A DNA stretch of 64,000 nucleotides, taken from Symsagittifera roscoffensis. Taxonomy: Eukaryota; Xenacoelomorpha; Acoela; Convolutidae. Shown one piece after another: positions 53,601-63,655 of this stretch (its first letter is position 1; each line of letters starts with the position of its first letter). A model generated the notes under the pieces. It was not told the origin of the DNA. It saw only the letters and a list, made by a program, of their open reading frames with translations, and ran no database searches. The translations under genes and the position numbers were made by a program. The stretch spans positions 46,440,381-46,504,380 of the forward strand of contig NC_087065.1 of the NCBI RefSeq assembly GCF_963678635.1, written 5' to 3'.

Positions 53601-55458
53601 CACCATATCATAATTCCTTCCCGCTTCTGGGCGCAAAAGCATGGACAGTAGACGGCTGAAAATGAGCAATAATGAGAACAAGATTTCCTGAAATATGTTT
53701 CATTGAGGCAAAAACGTACCATTCTCTCGTGACTTTACTTCTGCCAGTCTTAACATTCTCAGTGACCTTCTCCGCAATCACGTGCAAAGTGTGACCTTGT
53801 CTGACCGCTCTCAGATGCCTTTTTTGGAAGTTGTCTCCTGTTTGCACATTTGCCTGCCAGTCTGGAACTGGATGGCCCCCGTTGAACTCTTCTGCTTTGT
53901 CAGTCACTGACGGCGGAGGAGAGGGAGTGTTTGGTATTTCACGCAGCTCTTCTTTAATAGGCTCTTCACTTTGTTTACGTTGTTGTTGTTCTTTGTCTTG
54001 CTTCTGCTTTTTCATGGAAAGCTTTCGGATCCTCTCTCTATTTGGAAACTCCTCGGATACTAAAAAAGTATAAGAAAAAATAGAATTTGGCAATAAATCT
54101 GATAGTCAATCAAAGCCGATGAATATCAGTAAAACTTCAAAATCATATATTATGCAGCTGAAGCAAGGAGATACTGCGGCAGATATTGCATCTTGTTTTT
54201 TTGCCCAAGTTCAAATTACATCAACCTAAGCCCACCCGTAAAGAATTTTTGTACCAAGTTCAACCTTAATAATTGTTCAAGCTTTTAACTTTTGCTGGTC
54301 TTTTTTTGGTGAGGCGACAATTCGTAACAAGCGACAATTTGCAACAAGCGACAATTCGTAACAGTAGAATAAGCGGGGAACACTGATTCCTGACTTTAAT
54401 CGCTGTTTTAAACAAAAACTTCTTACTTTCCAGCTGCGGATTGTCCACTTTGAACAATGTGTGTTCCGGCCCATGTTTCTTCAACTCATCCTCACTCTGT
54501 GACTTTGCAGAGTCCAAATTCGTAGCTGGTTTGTTCTCAGAGCCACTGAGCTTTACACCCGCAGTTTGCTGCACGAAATCTCTTTGTTTCGTTTCAGCCG
54601 GTTTCCCAGCATCCCTCGGCGAGTTTGACCCCCTCTCTTGTCTCGGCGAATAGTTAGATTGGTTCACATTTCTGGTAACATTAGCACGTTCAAAATGAGT
54701 TTCATCATAAAATCTTTGATCTTTTTGTTTAGAATAGCTTTGTTCAAACCCATTTCCAGAAGAAGCTGTAAATTGACTCCTTGGGGAACTTCGTTGCTGT
54801 TGTTGTTGTTGTTGGAACTCATAGAAAAGTCTGGAAGGGGAAGACCGGTCCTCCTGGTTGGATCCTCTTCTGGTCTCTCTGCTCGATGACGTCATAAACT
54901 GCTGATGCAGCGGGGATCTCGGAAACTGGCTGTGGTACCCTGTGAATCCAGGCATCTCTGGAAAATCTAAAATGTTAAATAAAAATAATATAAATTTCAT
55001 CTATGGTAGAAACTCGACATCGAAAAACCCAACTAAACTATTTTTCTTACAGCGAAACCCGGTACTAAAGAGGAATATCAGTTACTTTGTATCTGAAATC
55101 CTCTCAAGCAGGATATGAATGAATGCTTTGAAGACCAAAGATCTCTCCTCTTATTTGCCAATTCTTGAAATTGTACTGATTATTGCACTTACGTTTCTTA
55201 TTCCTTTCTGTTTCAACTATTTTTGCCTTGGTTTAGTAAAAGGTTGGTTGGCATTAATAGAGATTGTGATTAGCTTACTGTCAATGTTAACCGTATTGTT
55301 TTCCCTAAAAAAAGTGACATTGATGCATTGCAGCCGTATGTATCATTTGTACCTGGAACCAATCTGGCATTGATGTGCCTGGAAGCGAAGTCGGAGAAGT
55401 CCATGGCCGAATGGAATGGAGGCTGGCTATGGAAATCGTGTCTAAAATCGAAAACCAT
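50576..55458 (-). CDS. Small heat shock protein-like, alpha-crystallin domain with long disordered N-terminus (4 exons, gene-level span)
   Basis: Joined exons 55458-55353, 54966-54427, 54059-53720 and 50696-50576 total 1107 bases, a 368-residue open frame with phases 1,1,2. Residues 1-35 include F-S-D-F-A-S-R-H. Residues 36-215 are Ser/Gln/Arg-rich with a run of seven Gln and look disordered. Residues 217-282 are a Lys/Glu/Gln linker. About 283-361 fits an alpha-crystallin domain: D-W-Q-A-N-V-Q-T-G-D, H-T-L-H-V-I-A-E-K-V, then V-T-R-E-W-R-V-V-A-P-E-V-V-D, then K-R-L-V-I-T-G. It ends A-V-Q-I-T, containing a V-x-I triplet like the oligomerisation motif of sHSPs. Family knowledge: sHSPs are ATP-independent chaperones, usually 150-250 residues, so this one is long. 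An acceptor AG at 55443-55442 means residue 1 could belong to an internal exon. Frame agreement is strong; family assignment is by pattern. Confidence 0.7.
52078..52140 (-). repeat. Helitron-like 3-prime end remnant
   Basis: AAACAAGATTGCTCGTACAC and GGGCAAAGCACATAATGTTC match the terminal hairpin region. Confidence 0.4.
52150..53110. repeat. Symmetric C-run/G-run block flanked by TTATAATC repeats
   Basis: 52195-52365 holds GATTATAATC-type repeats, 52540-52680 long C runs with CAGTTTACCCC, 52690-52920 long G runs with GGGGTAAAC, and 52990-53105 more ATTATAATC repeats. The right half is approximately the inverse of the left. It lies in the sHSP-like intron 3. Confidence 0.7.
53200..53338 (+). 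repeat. tRNA-like SINE copy, diverged
   Basis: TTAGCTAGCCTCAATTCAAT and AAACTCCCAGAACTC match the copy at 6785. The A box is degraded to CTCTCAGCATT. Confidence 0.45.
53339..53515. repeat. Decayed fragment of the hAT MITE family
   Basis: Short blocks such as CAGGGAGTCAAATCCCTGAG at about 53418-53437 and nearby G-runs match the internal arm of the hAT MITEs. It adjoins the 3-prime side of a tRNA-like repeat. Confidence 0.35.
53720..54059 (-). CDS. sHSP-like exon 3: charged linker and first half of alpha-crystallin domain
   Basis: Acceptor TTTTTTTAG, phase 1; donor GAATG/GTACGT, phase 2; residues 217-328. A possible coiled coil (K-K-Q-K-Q-D-K-E-Q-Q-Q-R-K-Q) and a Pro-rich stretch precede the domain, which begins near W283. 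The strand pattern L-H-V-I-A-E-K matches the L-x-V-x-A/G-x-K strand of HSP20 proteins. Confidence 0.75.
54427..54966 (-). CDS. sHSP-like exon 2: low-complexity Ser/Gln-rich segment
   Basis: Acceptor AACATTTTAG, phase 1; donor GGAAA/GTAAGA, phase 1; 540 bases, residues 37-215. It reads D-F-P-E-M-P-G-F-T-G-Y, a heptaglutamine run (CAA codons) and many S-P, S-R and S-N pairs. It is clearly open and GC-richer than flanking DNA. No fold is recognisable; it is probably disordered. Confidence 0.75.
55353..55458 (-). CDS. sHSP-like exon 1 (start codon)
   Basis: ATG followed by G, 35 codons, phase-1 donor CCAG/GTACAA. It encodes M-V-F-D-F-R-H-D-F-H-S-Q-P-P-F and then S-D-F-A-S-R-H. An in-frame TAG lies four codons upstream. 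The alternative is that the TTTTAG at 55447-55442 is an acceptor, making this an internal exon from 55441. Confidence 0.6.
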
Positions 55459-56461
55459 AAGACCACTCTATTCTGCTCATCAAAAAAGTTAGATTAAATA
55501 AATGCACTACATAACTTTTTCATCGTCACTCGAGACTTATTTTAAGAAAAGCGAGGTCCGAATTAAAAACCAAGTTTGAACAATGAACAAATGTTTCTTA
55601 TTTTTAGCTTTTATAGGTGAAAAAATTCAGATCGGGGTTTGTGTCAGAAAGGTTTGAAGCTTCCACTTACATTTCAGACGGTCAAATAAATTCAAAAGAG
55701 TTTGAAGGTGCGATAAAAATTGTGTTCCTTCTCTCCAATTTTAAATAGTCTCGCCAGCAGTTTTATCTTCTAACATCCGATAACTGTGCTAAAAAGCCCG
55801 AAGAGGAGACCACAAAATATCCGCCGGTTTTCTCTAACAACGTTGGTTAGATTATACTATGGCTAGAATATCACTAAGACAAAATTGGGCTAATGTAAAC
55901 AAGAAAGGAACGAGGGTCTGGGTAAAAGAATAAGACAGTTTGAATATATAAAATTGTACCATTTACCCGCAAGGGAATAAATTAGACTGTCTATATGCAA
56001 ATGTGTTACGGCTATTCCTATCTTGCCCCACACTTACTTGAACCCAAAGTTGAGCGCTTTTGATTTTTGCACGAAATAACTCAACTTGATCAAGCTAGCT
56101 TCTATATTTTGAAATCAGGAACTCTACCACTCAGAATTTAAAGGAAACCCCTGTGGTTCCCTTTCACGCTACCAAGCGTTGGCTCTTTTGTCGGTGGTAG
56201 ATGTGGGTCGTTTTCTTGAATAAACCCCAAAAACTTAATCAGCTTTGAATTTTTTCTATCTTAATTAGGTGCTCATAATAGAATTTTTGGTGAAAGATAC
56301 GATCACATTAAGTTTATAATTACTAAATTTTCTCATTTTGCAGATTTTTGCTCATGTTTTTTGAGAATGAGACTTGAGCTAGATTTGAGCTAGAGTTTTT
56401 GAGCCAGAGCTTTGACTAAAAAGAGCCTGAGTAATCCGACTTCCCCTTCACTAATCGTTAT

Positions 56462-57397
56462 TGTTCCGACTTTCGTACCGAAAATAACGAAATATTTGTG
56501 CTCGGGGTGGGTTTTTTCTTCAGAAAAATTTCGACTTTTTAACTTACTATTTTTGACGAAATTTTTTTTATATCATTCAAAAGGTGTTGTTGTCCTGGGC
56601 TTAAACTTGAAAAAACATTTCACCTGTGATTATTTTTCGTACATTTATGGGGTTTTAAAGATTGCAATTCCGGCCAATTTTGGACAATTAACGAGAGATA
56701 ATTTTTGCGCTATTAACGCGTAAGCGGAAGTTTAATCCGTCTAGTAAATCGTTCCAAATTGGTTGAAGGAAGCATATTTGCCTTATTGTTCCGACTTTCG
56801 GTACGAAAGTAACGGAATATTTGTGCTCGGGGTGGGTTTTTTTTTCTTCAGACAAATTTCGACTTTTTAACTAGCCATTTTTGACGGAATTTTTTTATAT
56901 TATTCGAAAGGTATTGTTGTCCTGAGCTCAAATTTGAAAAGATATTTCACCTGTGATCATTTTTTGTAAGGTTACGGGGGTTTAAAGATTGCCATTTTGG
57001 CCAATTTGGGACAATTAACGCGCGATATATTTCGCGCTATTAACGCGTAAGCGGAGAGGTAATCCGTCTTAGAAATCGTTCCAAATTGGTTGAAAGAACT
57101 ATTTGTTTTCATAAGAAATTTTAGAAAAAATTTTTTCATTTTTTTTAAATTTTCATTTAATTTTTTAATTTTATTACTGCTCCATAAACCTTAAAAGGCA
57201 GTCGGAACATTCAGGGCTTCGCCCTGATACGAGCAGTCTTGTTTGTTTCTAGGAGCAAATTTTATCACTTTGTACTATATGTGGCGTGTGGGTTGATGAT
57301 TTTAAAAAAAAATCTCAAATGTTTTTTTTTCATTTTTTTTACTACATTTAAATTTTTCATGATATTCAGGGCTTTATCCTGATACGAGCAGTCTTGT
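56462..57397 (+). mobile_element. Head-to-tail cluster of Helitron2/Helentron-like copies
   Basis: A 5-prime-only copy (about 56462-56782) runs directly into a complete copy (about 56783-57242), then a 3-prime remnant ending GGGCTTTATCCTGATACGAG (to 57397). The complete copy has both asymmetric inverted repeats and the intact hairpin. It lies between the ninjurin-like and sHSP-like genes. Confidence 0.65.
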
Positions 57398-57682
57398 TAA
57401 ATTTTGGTTTAAAAAACAGTTTTGATACTGCCAATATCAGTTCCTAATATCTGAAACTTGAGAGTTATACGGAATTAATATGACTAGTTTAGTTCACCTC
57501 ATTCAATTTGTAAAGATACTAAGTGCGAGATAGTTTGCCGTGCATAAAAAGCTTAAATATTAAAGCTATTATGTTTCATGCGAGGATCAGCTCCGTGCAA
57601 GCAAAACAATGCTGGCGGACAAATTTTCTGGGATGAAATCCCCCAGGACAATATCCCCCAGTACTAAAGCAGAAAATTAAAC

Positions 57683-58150
57683 AAGACTGCTCGTATCAAG
57701 ACAAAGCCCTGAAGGCTCCGACTGCCCCAAGTACTCTCGAATAGTTTTTGGTATGGTAAATTGGCAAAACTGAAAGTTTTAGGCAAATAATATCAAACAA
57801 GGCTTCTCGTATATCAGGGCAAATGTTTTTTGGTTGATTTGACAAAAAAATTCAGAAAAAGAAGAAGATTTTTTCCTTGTTTCTTCTTTTTCAATTTCAA
57901 TTTGTAAAACATAAACTTGCTTTTTACGCATGTTATAAGTACGCTATATATCGCACTTTAATTATCCCAAACTGACCAATTTAGCTACATTCAAACGCCC
58001 GTAACTTTACAAAAATTGATCACAGGTCAAATAACTTTTTTAAATTTGAGCTGGGAATAACAATATCTCTCAGATGCTGTAAAAAAATCCGTCAATAACG
58101 CTTAGTTAACAAGTCGAAAAATGACTGATTAAAAAACCCACCACGCATAA
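57683..58150 (-). mobile_element. Helitron2/Helentron-like copy, diverged
   Basis: The plus-strand view begins AACAAGACTGCTCGTATCAA and contains the family's internal TTACAAAAATTGATCACAGG. The far end is eroded. Confidence 0.5.
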
Positions 58151-58789
58151 ATACTAGGGGCCCAGCTGAAAGCTGGAGAGACATGTTTGATTATTTTAAT
58201 ATTGATTATTTTAAAATTGTTTTAAAATTTCAGGTTTCTCAAGTCGATAGCGCCCTTCCTACGCAAAAAAGTGAAAGAGAAGCTTATGCATTCATTGGTA
58301 ACGTTTTCGGAACCATACAATTTTTTAAGTTCCCTATTTAGAAGGACTGCCCGCGCCCGATAGACGTCGTTCTGGCGGGGGATGAGAGATCATACAAAAA
58401 ATCGTCCTCCCCGTTGTTCTAATACACCTTTGAGGACTAGAATTGAAGTATATAAATGATTAAAGTGAGAGGTACAGATTTTTAATGATACCTCTGAATT
58501 GATCTATGAGCGCATCAGGTGACATTTTAAGTGATTTATGACCTCCCATTAAACGGGCCTTTCACAGTGCGACAAGGCATACCGTATCAATCATGGTTAC
58601 ATGCTAAATATATTTAAAATAAAATCATATGCACAATGCTTCAACAATGTGAATAATTATTCACTAGAAATAAGTGAAATGTGTGTTTCACAAACCAGCT
58701 AACATTAATGAAATAAAGTATTTTTCATTTTTCTAACGACTCTTTAATTTTCGAATTAATTAAATTTTGTCCAAGCATTGCAAATATGA

Positions 58790-58843
58790 CTATAATATGT
58801 TGACTATAACTGACATCACAAAAACGTTCTGGAACAAACCGAC
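58790..58843 (-). CDS. Ninjurin-like candidate exon 4 (stop)
   Basis: After a 72-base intron with a pyrimidine-rich acceptor (TTCTTTTTAATCAG), phase 0, 17 hydrophobic codons (V-G-L-F-Q-N-V-F-V-M-S-V-I-V-N-I-L) lead to TAG. An ATTAAA that could serve as a poly(A) signal lies at about 58745. The exon may be a read-through; a later exon carrying a second helix was not found. Confidence 0.35.
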   Translation of the reverse strand, partial: VGLFQNVFVMSVIVNIL

Positions 58844-61535
58844 CTGATTAAAAAGAACTAGCGTAACTCGTGCAACTTCTCGTTGGACTTCTTCGAGCTA
58901 TACAACAAAACTCACCACAAAGCCAATAGCACCAAGCAAAAGCGAGAAAACGTAAGCATAGCGGATTCCATTGTCTAAAAAATACACACAATAAGTATAT
59001 TGAATCTTTGTTCCAATGCCAAAAAAATTTTAAAAAAACTTTTCCTAAGTGTACAGCTCTTCCCCGAGACAAATTAAGGACCAGCCGCTTGGGCAGGGGA
59101 GTTTCCTACAATCTGGTCTATCGATTAAACCCTTAATCCCAAATCTGGATGGGTAGTTTTTGAGGAAATCGATAATTTCCGAAAAAAAAGGCCAAAAAAG
59201 TCAAAAAAGTGACTTTTCCTAAGTCTATAGCTCTTCCCCTAGGCAAGTTAAGGACCAGCCGCTTGTGCGGGGGAGTTTCCTACAACCTGGTCTATCGATT
59301 AAACCCTTAATTCTAAATCTGGATGGGTAGTTTTTGATGAAATCGATAATTTTCGAAAAAAATAGGCCAAAAAATGAAAAAAGTGACTTTTCCTAAGTCT
59401 ATAGCTCTTCCCCTAAGCAAATTAGGGACCAGCTGCTTGGGCAGGGGAGTTTCCTACAACCTGGTCTATCGATTAAACCCTTAATCCCAAATCTGGATGG
59501 GTAGTTTTTGAAGAAATCGAAAAAGTTTGAAAAAATGGCCTAAAAACCAAAAAATTGACTATTCCTAAGTGTATAGCTCTTCCCTAGACAAATTAGGGAC
59601 GAGCCGTTTGTGTAAGGGGGGTTCCTACAACCTGGTTTATCGATTAAACCCTTAATCCCAAATCTGGACGGGTAGTTTTTGAGGAAATCGGAAAGATTGG
59701 AAAAAAGGCCAAAAAAGTCGAAAAAGTGACTTTTCCTAAGTCTATAGCTCTTTTACCTAGGCAAGTTAAGGAACAGCCGCTTGTGCGGGGGAGTTTCCTA
59801 CAACCTGATCTATCGATTAAACCCTTAATTCCAAATCTGGATGGGTAGTTTTTGAGGAAATCGATAATTTCCAAAAAAAATAGGCAAAAAAATCAAAAAA
59901 GTGACTTTTCCTAAGTCTATAGCTCTTCCCCTAAGCAAATTAGGGACCAGCCGCTTGTGCATGGGAGTTTCCTACAACCTGGTCTATCGATTAAACCCTT
60001 AATCCCAAATCTGGACGGGTAGTTTTTGAGGAAATTGAAAATTTCCGAAAAAAATGGGCAAAAAGTGAAAAAAGTACCGAGTTGTGAAAATTTTCTAAGA
60101 CCGTAGGGGGTGGGGTAGGGTAAAAATTGCCCTAAATTTTATGCAGGCAGGTAGGTGAAACGCTATTGAATCCATTGGTACCACTTTTATGAGAATCTGA
60201 CGGGTAGTTTTTTGGGAAAGCGAATTTTTCGAAAAAGCGTCTCAAAAAAAAAAAAAAAAAAAAAAAAAACCAGATCTCATCTGGAAAAAAAAACGTTTTC
60301 ATAATACCTGTTTAATAAATCAAACAGGAATTTCTCAATTTCTTCGAGAGTCGGAACAATTAAGAGTGAAAATTTCAGTCGTGTATGGAATTAATACGAT
60401 CAACAAGATTATTGCCTCAATTCAATTTCGAAAGATTTTGTTGCGCGGGGTGTTTCGCCACGTGTTCAATATAAAACGAGTAGTTTAGACTGACTCGTGC
60501 ATACTGAGCTATGCCTACGCAGATCAAAGGATCGCGCACCTTAAGGAGTGAAGAGTTTTGTGAAATTGGTCTGAAAAAAAAACCATCCTGAGCACATATA
60601 TTCCTCACTTTCTTCAAAAGAAAGTCGAAAAAACAAGACTGCTCGTACCAAGGCGACGCCCTGAAAAACTTTAATGCCCGTTAACGCCTATGCAGCGTTA
60701 GATTAAAAAAAGGAAAAACAAGAGAAAAACAATTTGTTCGAGGATAAAATACCAACACGCTAGCTTAAGTACAAAGCGATATGATTAGAATGCGGTATCG
60801 CATCATTTAGATCAACTATCATGAGTCTATTTAGTTTTGAACGATTTCTCAGCCGAATGGTTTTGCCGATCACGCCTTAAGTGCACAACAGCTCTTTCAA
60901 AAAATGAAGTTTATTTATAATGCGCGAAAAATCTGAAGTCAACTTGAACAAAAAGCTGTTAGCGCAAATGTAAGTTTGCGATAATCTAGCAGTGATTTTT
61001 TTTGAATTTGATACATTTTCTGCTATCTGGAAACGAAAGTTTTTCGGCTCTCCGATAATTGACTTTAGCACGACACACGCTTCACGAAAACACTAAGCCC
61101 AAAAAAGCGCCAAAATTAAAGTGAGAGACAATGAAGTGGCTTTACTATCCACCTCAGCCAGTTCTTGGTGCTTGGAAGCCACCAACACGCTCGTCACTTG
61201 AAGATAGCTAAGGCAACAAAATCCGCCCAGAAAAATAACAAAATATATAGTTCACTGGCCTAAAACTTGTTCAAATAGCTTGCTGTACGTATTTTTAATT
61301 GGCGCAAAAATGCTGCCAAAAATTCCTAAAATTGCGCGAGAAGTTTTTGAAACACATACGCGTTATTCTCGAAGAATGAGTTGAACTCTTTTTGGAACGA
61401 CTCAGGAGTGCGGGGCCTGCCGCTGCTGTCGCCTTTGGGGGGTACATTCAAGGTCACACGGGTTGTAGTCGTCCGGTGTCTGGGACTGTTCGGGTTATTC
61501 GCATTTCCATCCGGGTGATCGCCTTTATCCTCCAT
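58790..61535 (-). CDS. Small membrane protein, possibly ninjurin-like (4 exons, tentative)
   Basis: Exons 61535-61360, 61207-61146, 58974-58916 and 58843-58790 join in phases 2,1,0 to 351 bases, 116 residues, ending in TAG. The first 45 or so residues are polar and Thr/Pro-rich. They are followed by F-Q-K-E-F-N-S-F-F-E-N-N-A, an amphipathic stretch V-T-S-V-L-V-A-S-K-H-Q-E-L-A-E-V and a hydrophobic segment R-Y-A-Y-V-F-S-L-L-L-G-A-I-G-F-V-V-G-L. The order (amphipathic helix with S/N-x-x-x-L, then YxxLV-type membrane helix) resembles ninjurins, two-pass proteins that rupture the plasma membrane in lytic cell death and act in adhesion. The usual 35-residue hinge before the second helix is absent, so either the last exon is wrong or the protein is divergent. 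The family assignment is an inference. Confidence 0.45.
58916..58974 (-). CDS. Ninjurin-like candidate exon 3: membrane helix
   Basis: A 59-base exon: acceptor GTATTTTTTAG, phase 1; excellent donor GTG/GTGAGT, phase 0. It encodes N-G-I-R-Y-A-Y-V-F-S-L-L-L-G-A-I-G-F-V, a hydrophobic helix after an aromatic entry. Confidence 0.55.
59040..60070. repeat. Tandem array, six units of about 173 bp plus a diverged seventh
   Basis: The landmark TTCCTAAGT occurs at 59042, 59216, 59389, 59562, 59733 and 59907. Each unit carries GGTCTATCGATTAAACCC and TGGGTAGTTTTTGA. A related piece (GACGGGTAGTTTTTTGG) lies at about 60200, followed by a run of about 29 A at 60243. It lies in an intron of the ninjurin-like gene. 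Confidence 0.85.
60355..60480 (+). repeat. SINE-body fragment
   Basis: GGAATTAATACGATCAACAAG and GCCTCAATTCAATTTCGAAA match the body of the repeats at 6785 and 53200. A further weak copy begins at about 57465. Confidence 0.4.
60640..60900 (-). repeat. Helitron-like copy, heavily eroded
   Basis: AACAAGACTGCTCGTACCAA and GGCGACGCCCTG retain the terminal hairpin; the interior is recognisable only in places. Confidence 0.4.
61146..61207 (-). CDS. Ninjurin-like candidate exon 2
   Basis: A 62-base exon: acceptor GTTGCCTTAG, phase 2; donor GGATA/GTAAAG, phase 1. It encodes 20 residues from Y-L-Q-V-T-S-V-L to E-L-A-E-V-D. The preceding intron is 152 bases. Phase agreement on both sides supports it. 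Confidence 0.5.
61360..61535 (-). CDS. Ninjurin-like candidate exon 1 (start codon)
   Basis: ATG at 61535-61533 (M-E-D-K-G-D-H) opens 58 codons to a GTATGT donor, phase 2. The frame is open further upstream to a possible acceptor TTTATAG at 61568, so a 5-prime untranslated exon boundary is likely there. Codons are GC-richer than the flanks. Confidence 0.6.
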
Positions 61536-61619
61536 TCTTACAAAGTTGGTAGGCTTGTTCACAGAGACTATAAATTCACCAAAGTGAACAAAAAGTATGT
61601 AATAAAAGATAGCTATCTG

Positions 61620-62878
61620 TTGTAAAATAAATCCATCCTAGTTTAAAAGTGTGCCAGGAGCTGCTGCGCATTCAAAATGGTATTTTTCATCGCATTCATT
61701 GCACAGCGTGTTGTTCAGTGAACTGTTAGAAAATGGTGTCTATCGTAAAAATAACATGTAAAAATAACATGCAAGGAATGCAGTCTCAACTAAATTCCAT
61801 TTTTCTGTTCACCAAAGGTTTATAAAAATTTAACAAAAAAAGAAAAATTGGAATATACAAGTGCAATTTTAATCTTACCTGGATCGAAATTGTAGAATTG
61901 CGATATTAGTTATCAATATTTAATTTATAGATTTTGAATAATTGGTAAATAATTATTTTTTTAATCTCTAAAAAGTATTGATGTGTTTGTTTTACGCGTT
62001 TATCTTCGATCTGATTCAGCAAACAATTCGCTCCAAAACTCAAACACGTACTGATGAAACATGAAACGTTAAAACAAAACCGACGCTTTGGTACGAATTT
62101 TCTTCAAGCATGGTAAAAATTGATTCAAGCATGCCATGTAAAACTCGGCTTAAGTGCTGTAAGTTCTAAGCCCCTCAATTCAATTAGCGTTTTATAACGA
62201 CAGATTTATGTTTAAGGTGAAACTACTGAAACATAAATCATAAATATCTGAAAACTTACCTTGCTTTGTGAAAACTTCTCAGTAATATAAACACCTGCAC
62301 GGTATGGAGGTTAAAAGAATTTGACGTTTGTTTAACTGAGTTTCAGTAGAGGCACCAATTGCCGTTACTGGTGCATATCATTCATTCATTCTTATCGGTT
62401 TCGTTTCGACATGTAAACACAGACTTGTCAGATAAAATTGAAGACTTTGCATTCTATTTTGGACGGAATTGTTTTTGTTTGATAGGAATGAAGTCATGCT
62501 GTGCTTCGTGGTTCCTTGGAAATCAAGGCATGGTATTCAATTTCAATGCAACTTTGATTCAAAGAAATTGGCTGGAAAATTTAATAAAACTGTCAAACAA
62601 AGAAAGTGAAAACATCAACTAATTTTGAAGTGAGAACGAGAACTGTCAACTCAGTAATCAATGTCAACCCAATTTGTTTTCTCTTCTGGTGTTCTAAAAA
62701 ATAAACTTATGGTCAGAATAACAAGTCATTTATGTGTTTTTTTTATTGCCTGCTTCCACGTGAACCTCATTAACCCTATAATTTCGAGCCTTAAAGTTTC
62801 AATTAAACTTTTGAATTTTTCTCTTAGTCCTGGGTAGCCCTGGGTCCCTCTCTTGGTCAGTCCTTCTACCGAAGGCGC
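61620..62878. other. Upstream region of the ninjurin-like gene; no gene recognised
   Basis: Likely contains 5-prime untranslated or promoter sequence of the minus-strand gene starting at 61535. No TATA-type or other motif could be assigned with confidence. Confidence 0.35.
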
Positions 62879-63364
62879 AATCCAAGCAGGCGCGGATCTA
62901 GGAATTTCTCGAGGGTGCGGATTTTCAAAAGTATTTTCAAAAATTTTGTCGACCTTTTTTTAGGTCGATCAAATTGATTGTCTGAGCTCTCCCAATCCAC
63001 TATAATGACCCTAATTTGACCAAATTTTCTGCGCCGCATGCAAAATTTTTAGGCACTTTTTTTAGGCATTTTAGGCACTTTTTGGAACTGCCTAAAAAGG
63101 CGTTTTTAGGCACTTTTTGGAAAATTTCGTTAGAGGCGTTTTTTTCGGCGCGCGCTCCTCCCTCAAAATAAGAATAGATTGGCGCCTAAGGCTCCTTTAG
63201 AATTTTTAAGGTCAGTCTGCCGAAAATGGATATCTCAAAATAGTAAAAAGGGGGACCCTTTGTGTCGGCAGGGGTCGAATCCGTAAGAGGGAGGGGGCGT
63301 CCCCCCATTAATCCGCTACTGCAGATATCATCAGATCAGTTAGCAATCCGCTACTGAATCCAAG
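62879..63364. mobile_element. hAT-type MITE with a perfect 8-bp target duplication
   Basis: The element occupies 62887-63356, flanked by AATCCAAG at 62879-62886 and 63357-63364 (8 of 8). It starts CAGGCGCGGATCTAGG; the end AATCCGCTACTG occurs twice, at 63310-63321 and 63345-63356, so the 3-prime terminus is duplicated. This is the best preserved insertion of the family in the window. Confidence 0.9.
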
Positions 63365-63655
63365 GGAGGGTGCAATTCTAGCGAGTTCTGCTTTGGCGCC
63401 GTTGAGGAACTAAGAAATCAGCAAGTAGACTAAGAGTTAGGAAAGAAAAGGCAAAGAAGAGCGATTATAAACAACTATACCCGGTTGTTGTGCAATTAAC
63501 ACAAAAAGTTCCGGTCACATTCGTAAAATATCGATTGATTTTCTTCAAATTAGTTCGTTTTTGTGCTAGGTTTGAGGAGAAAACTATTTAAATAAATGAA
63601 AGTTTGTAAATTGGGCATAACCGACAACATTCATTAACAAAATGAGTGACAAGAA

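Noticed and set aside
55119-55373. Plus-strand 84-codon hydrophobic frame with two possible membrane segments
   Set aside because: It overlaps minus-strand exon 1 of the sHSP-like gene, and T-rich AT DNA readily gives Leu/Ile/Phe runs. No splice or family support.
57190-57242. Possible hammerhead ribozyme at the Helitron-like terminus (CCCTGATACGAG)
   Set aside because: The hammerhead core needs CUGANGA and GAAA; here CTGATAC follows the stem and no GAAA partner is placed correctly.
49762-61535. Trans-spliced operon of the three minus-strand genes
   Set aside because: Gaps of roughly 0.8 and 3.3 kb between coding ends and starts are far larger than usual operon spacing, and no shared pathway is evident.
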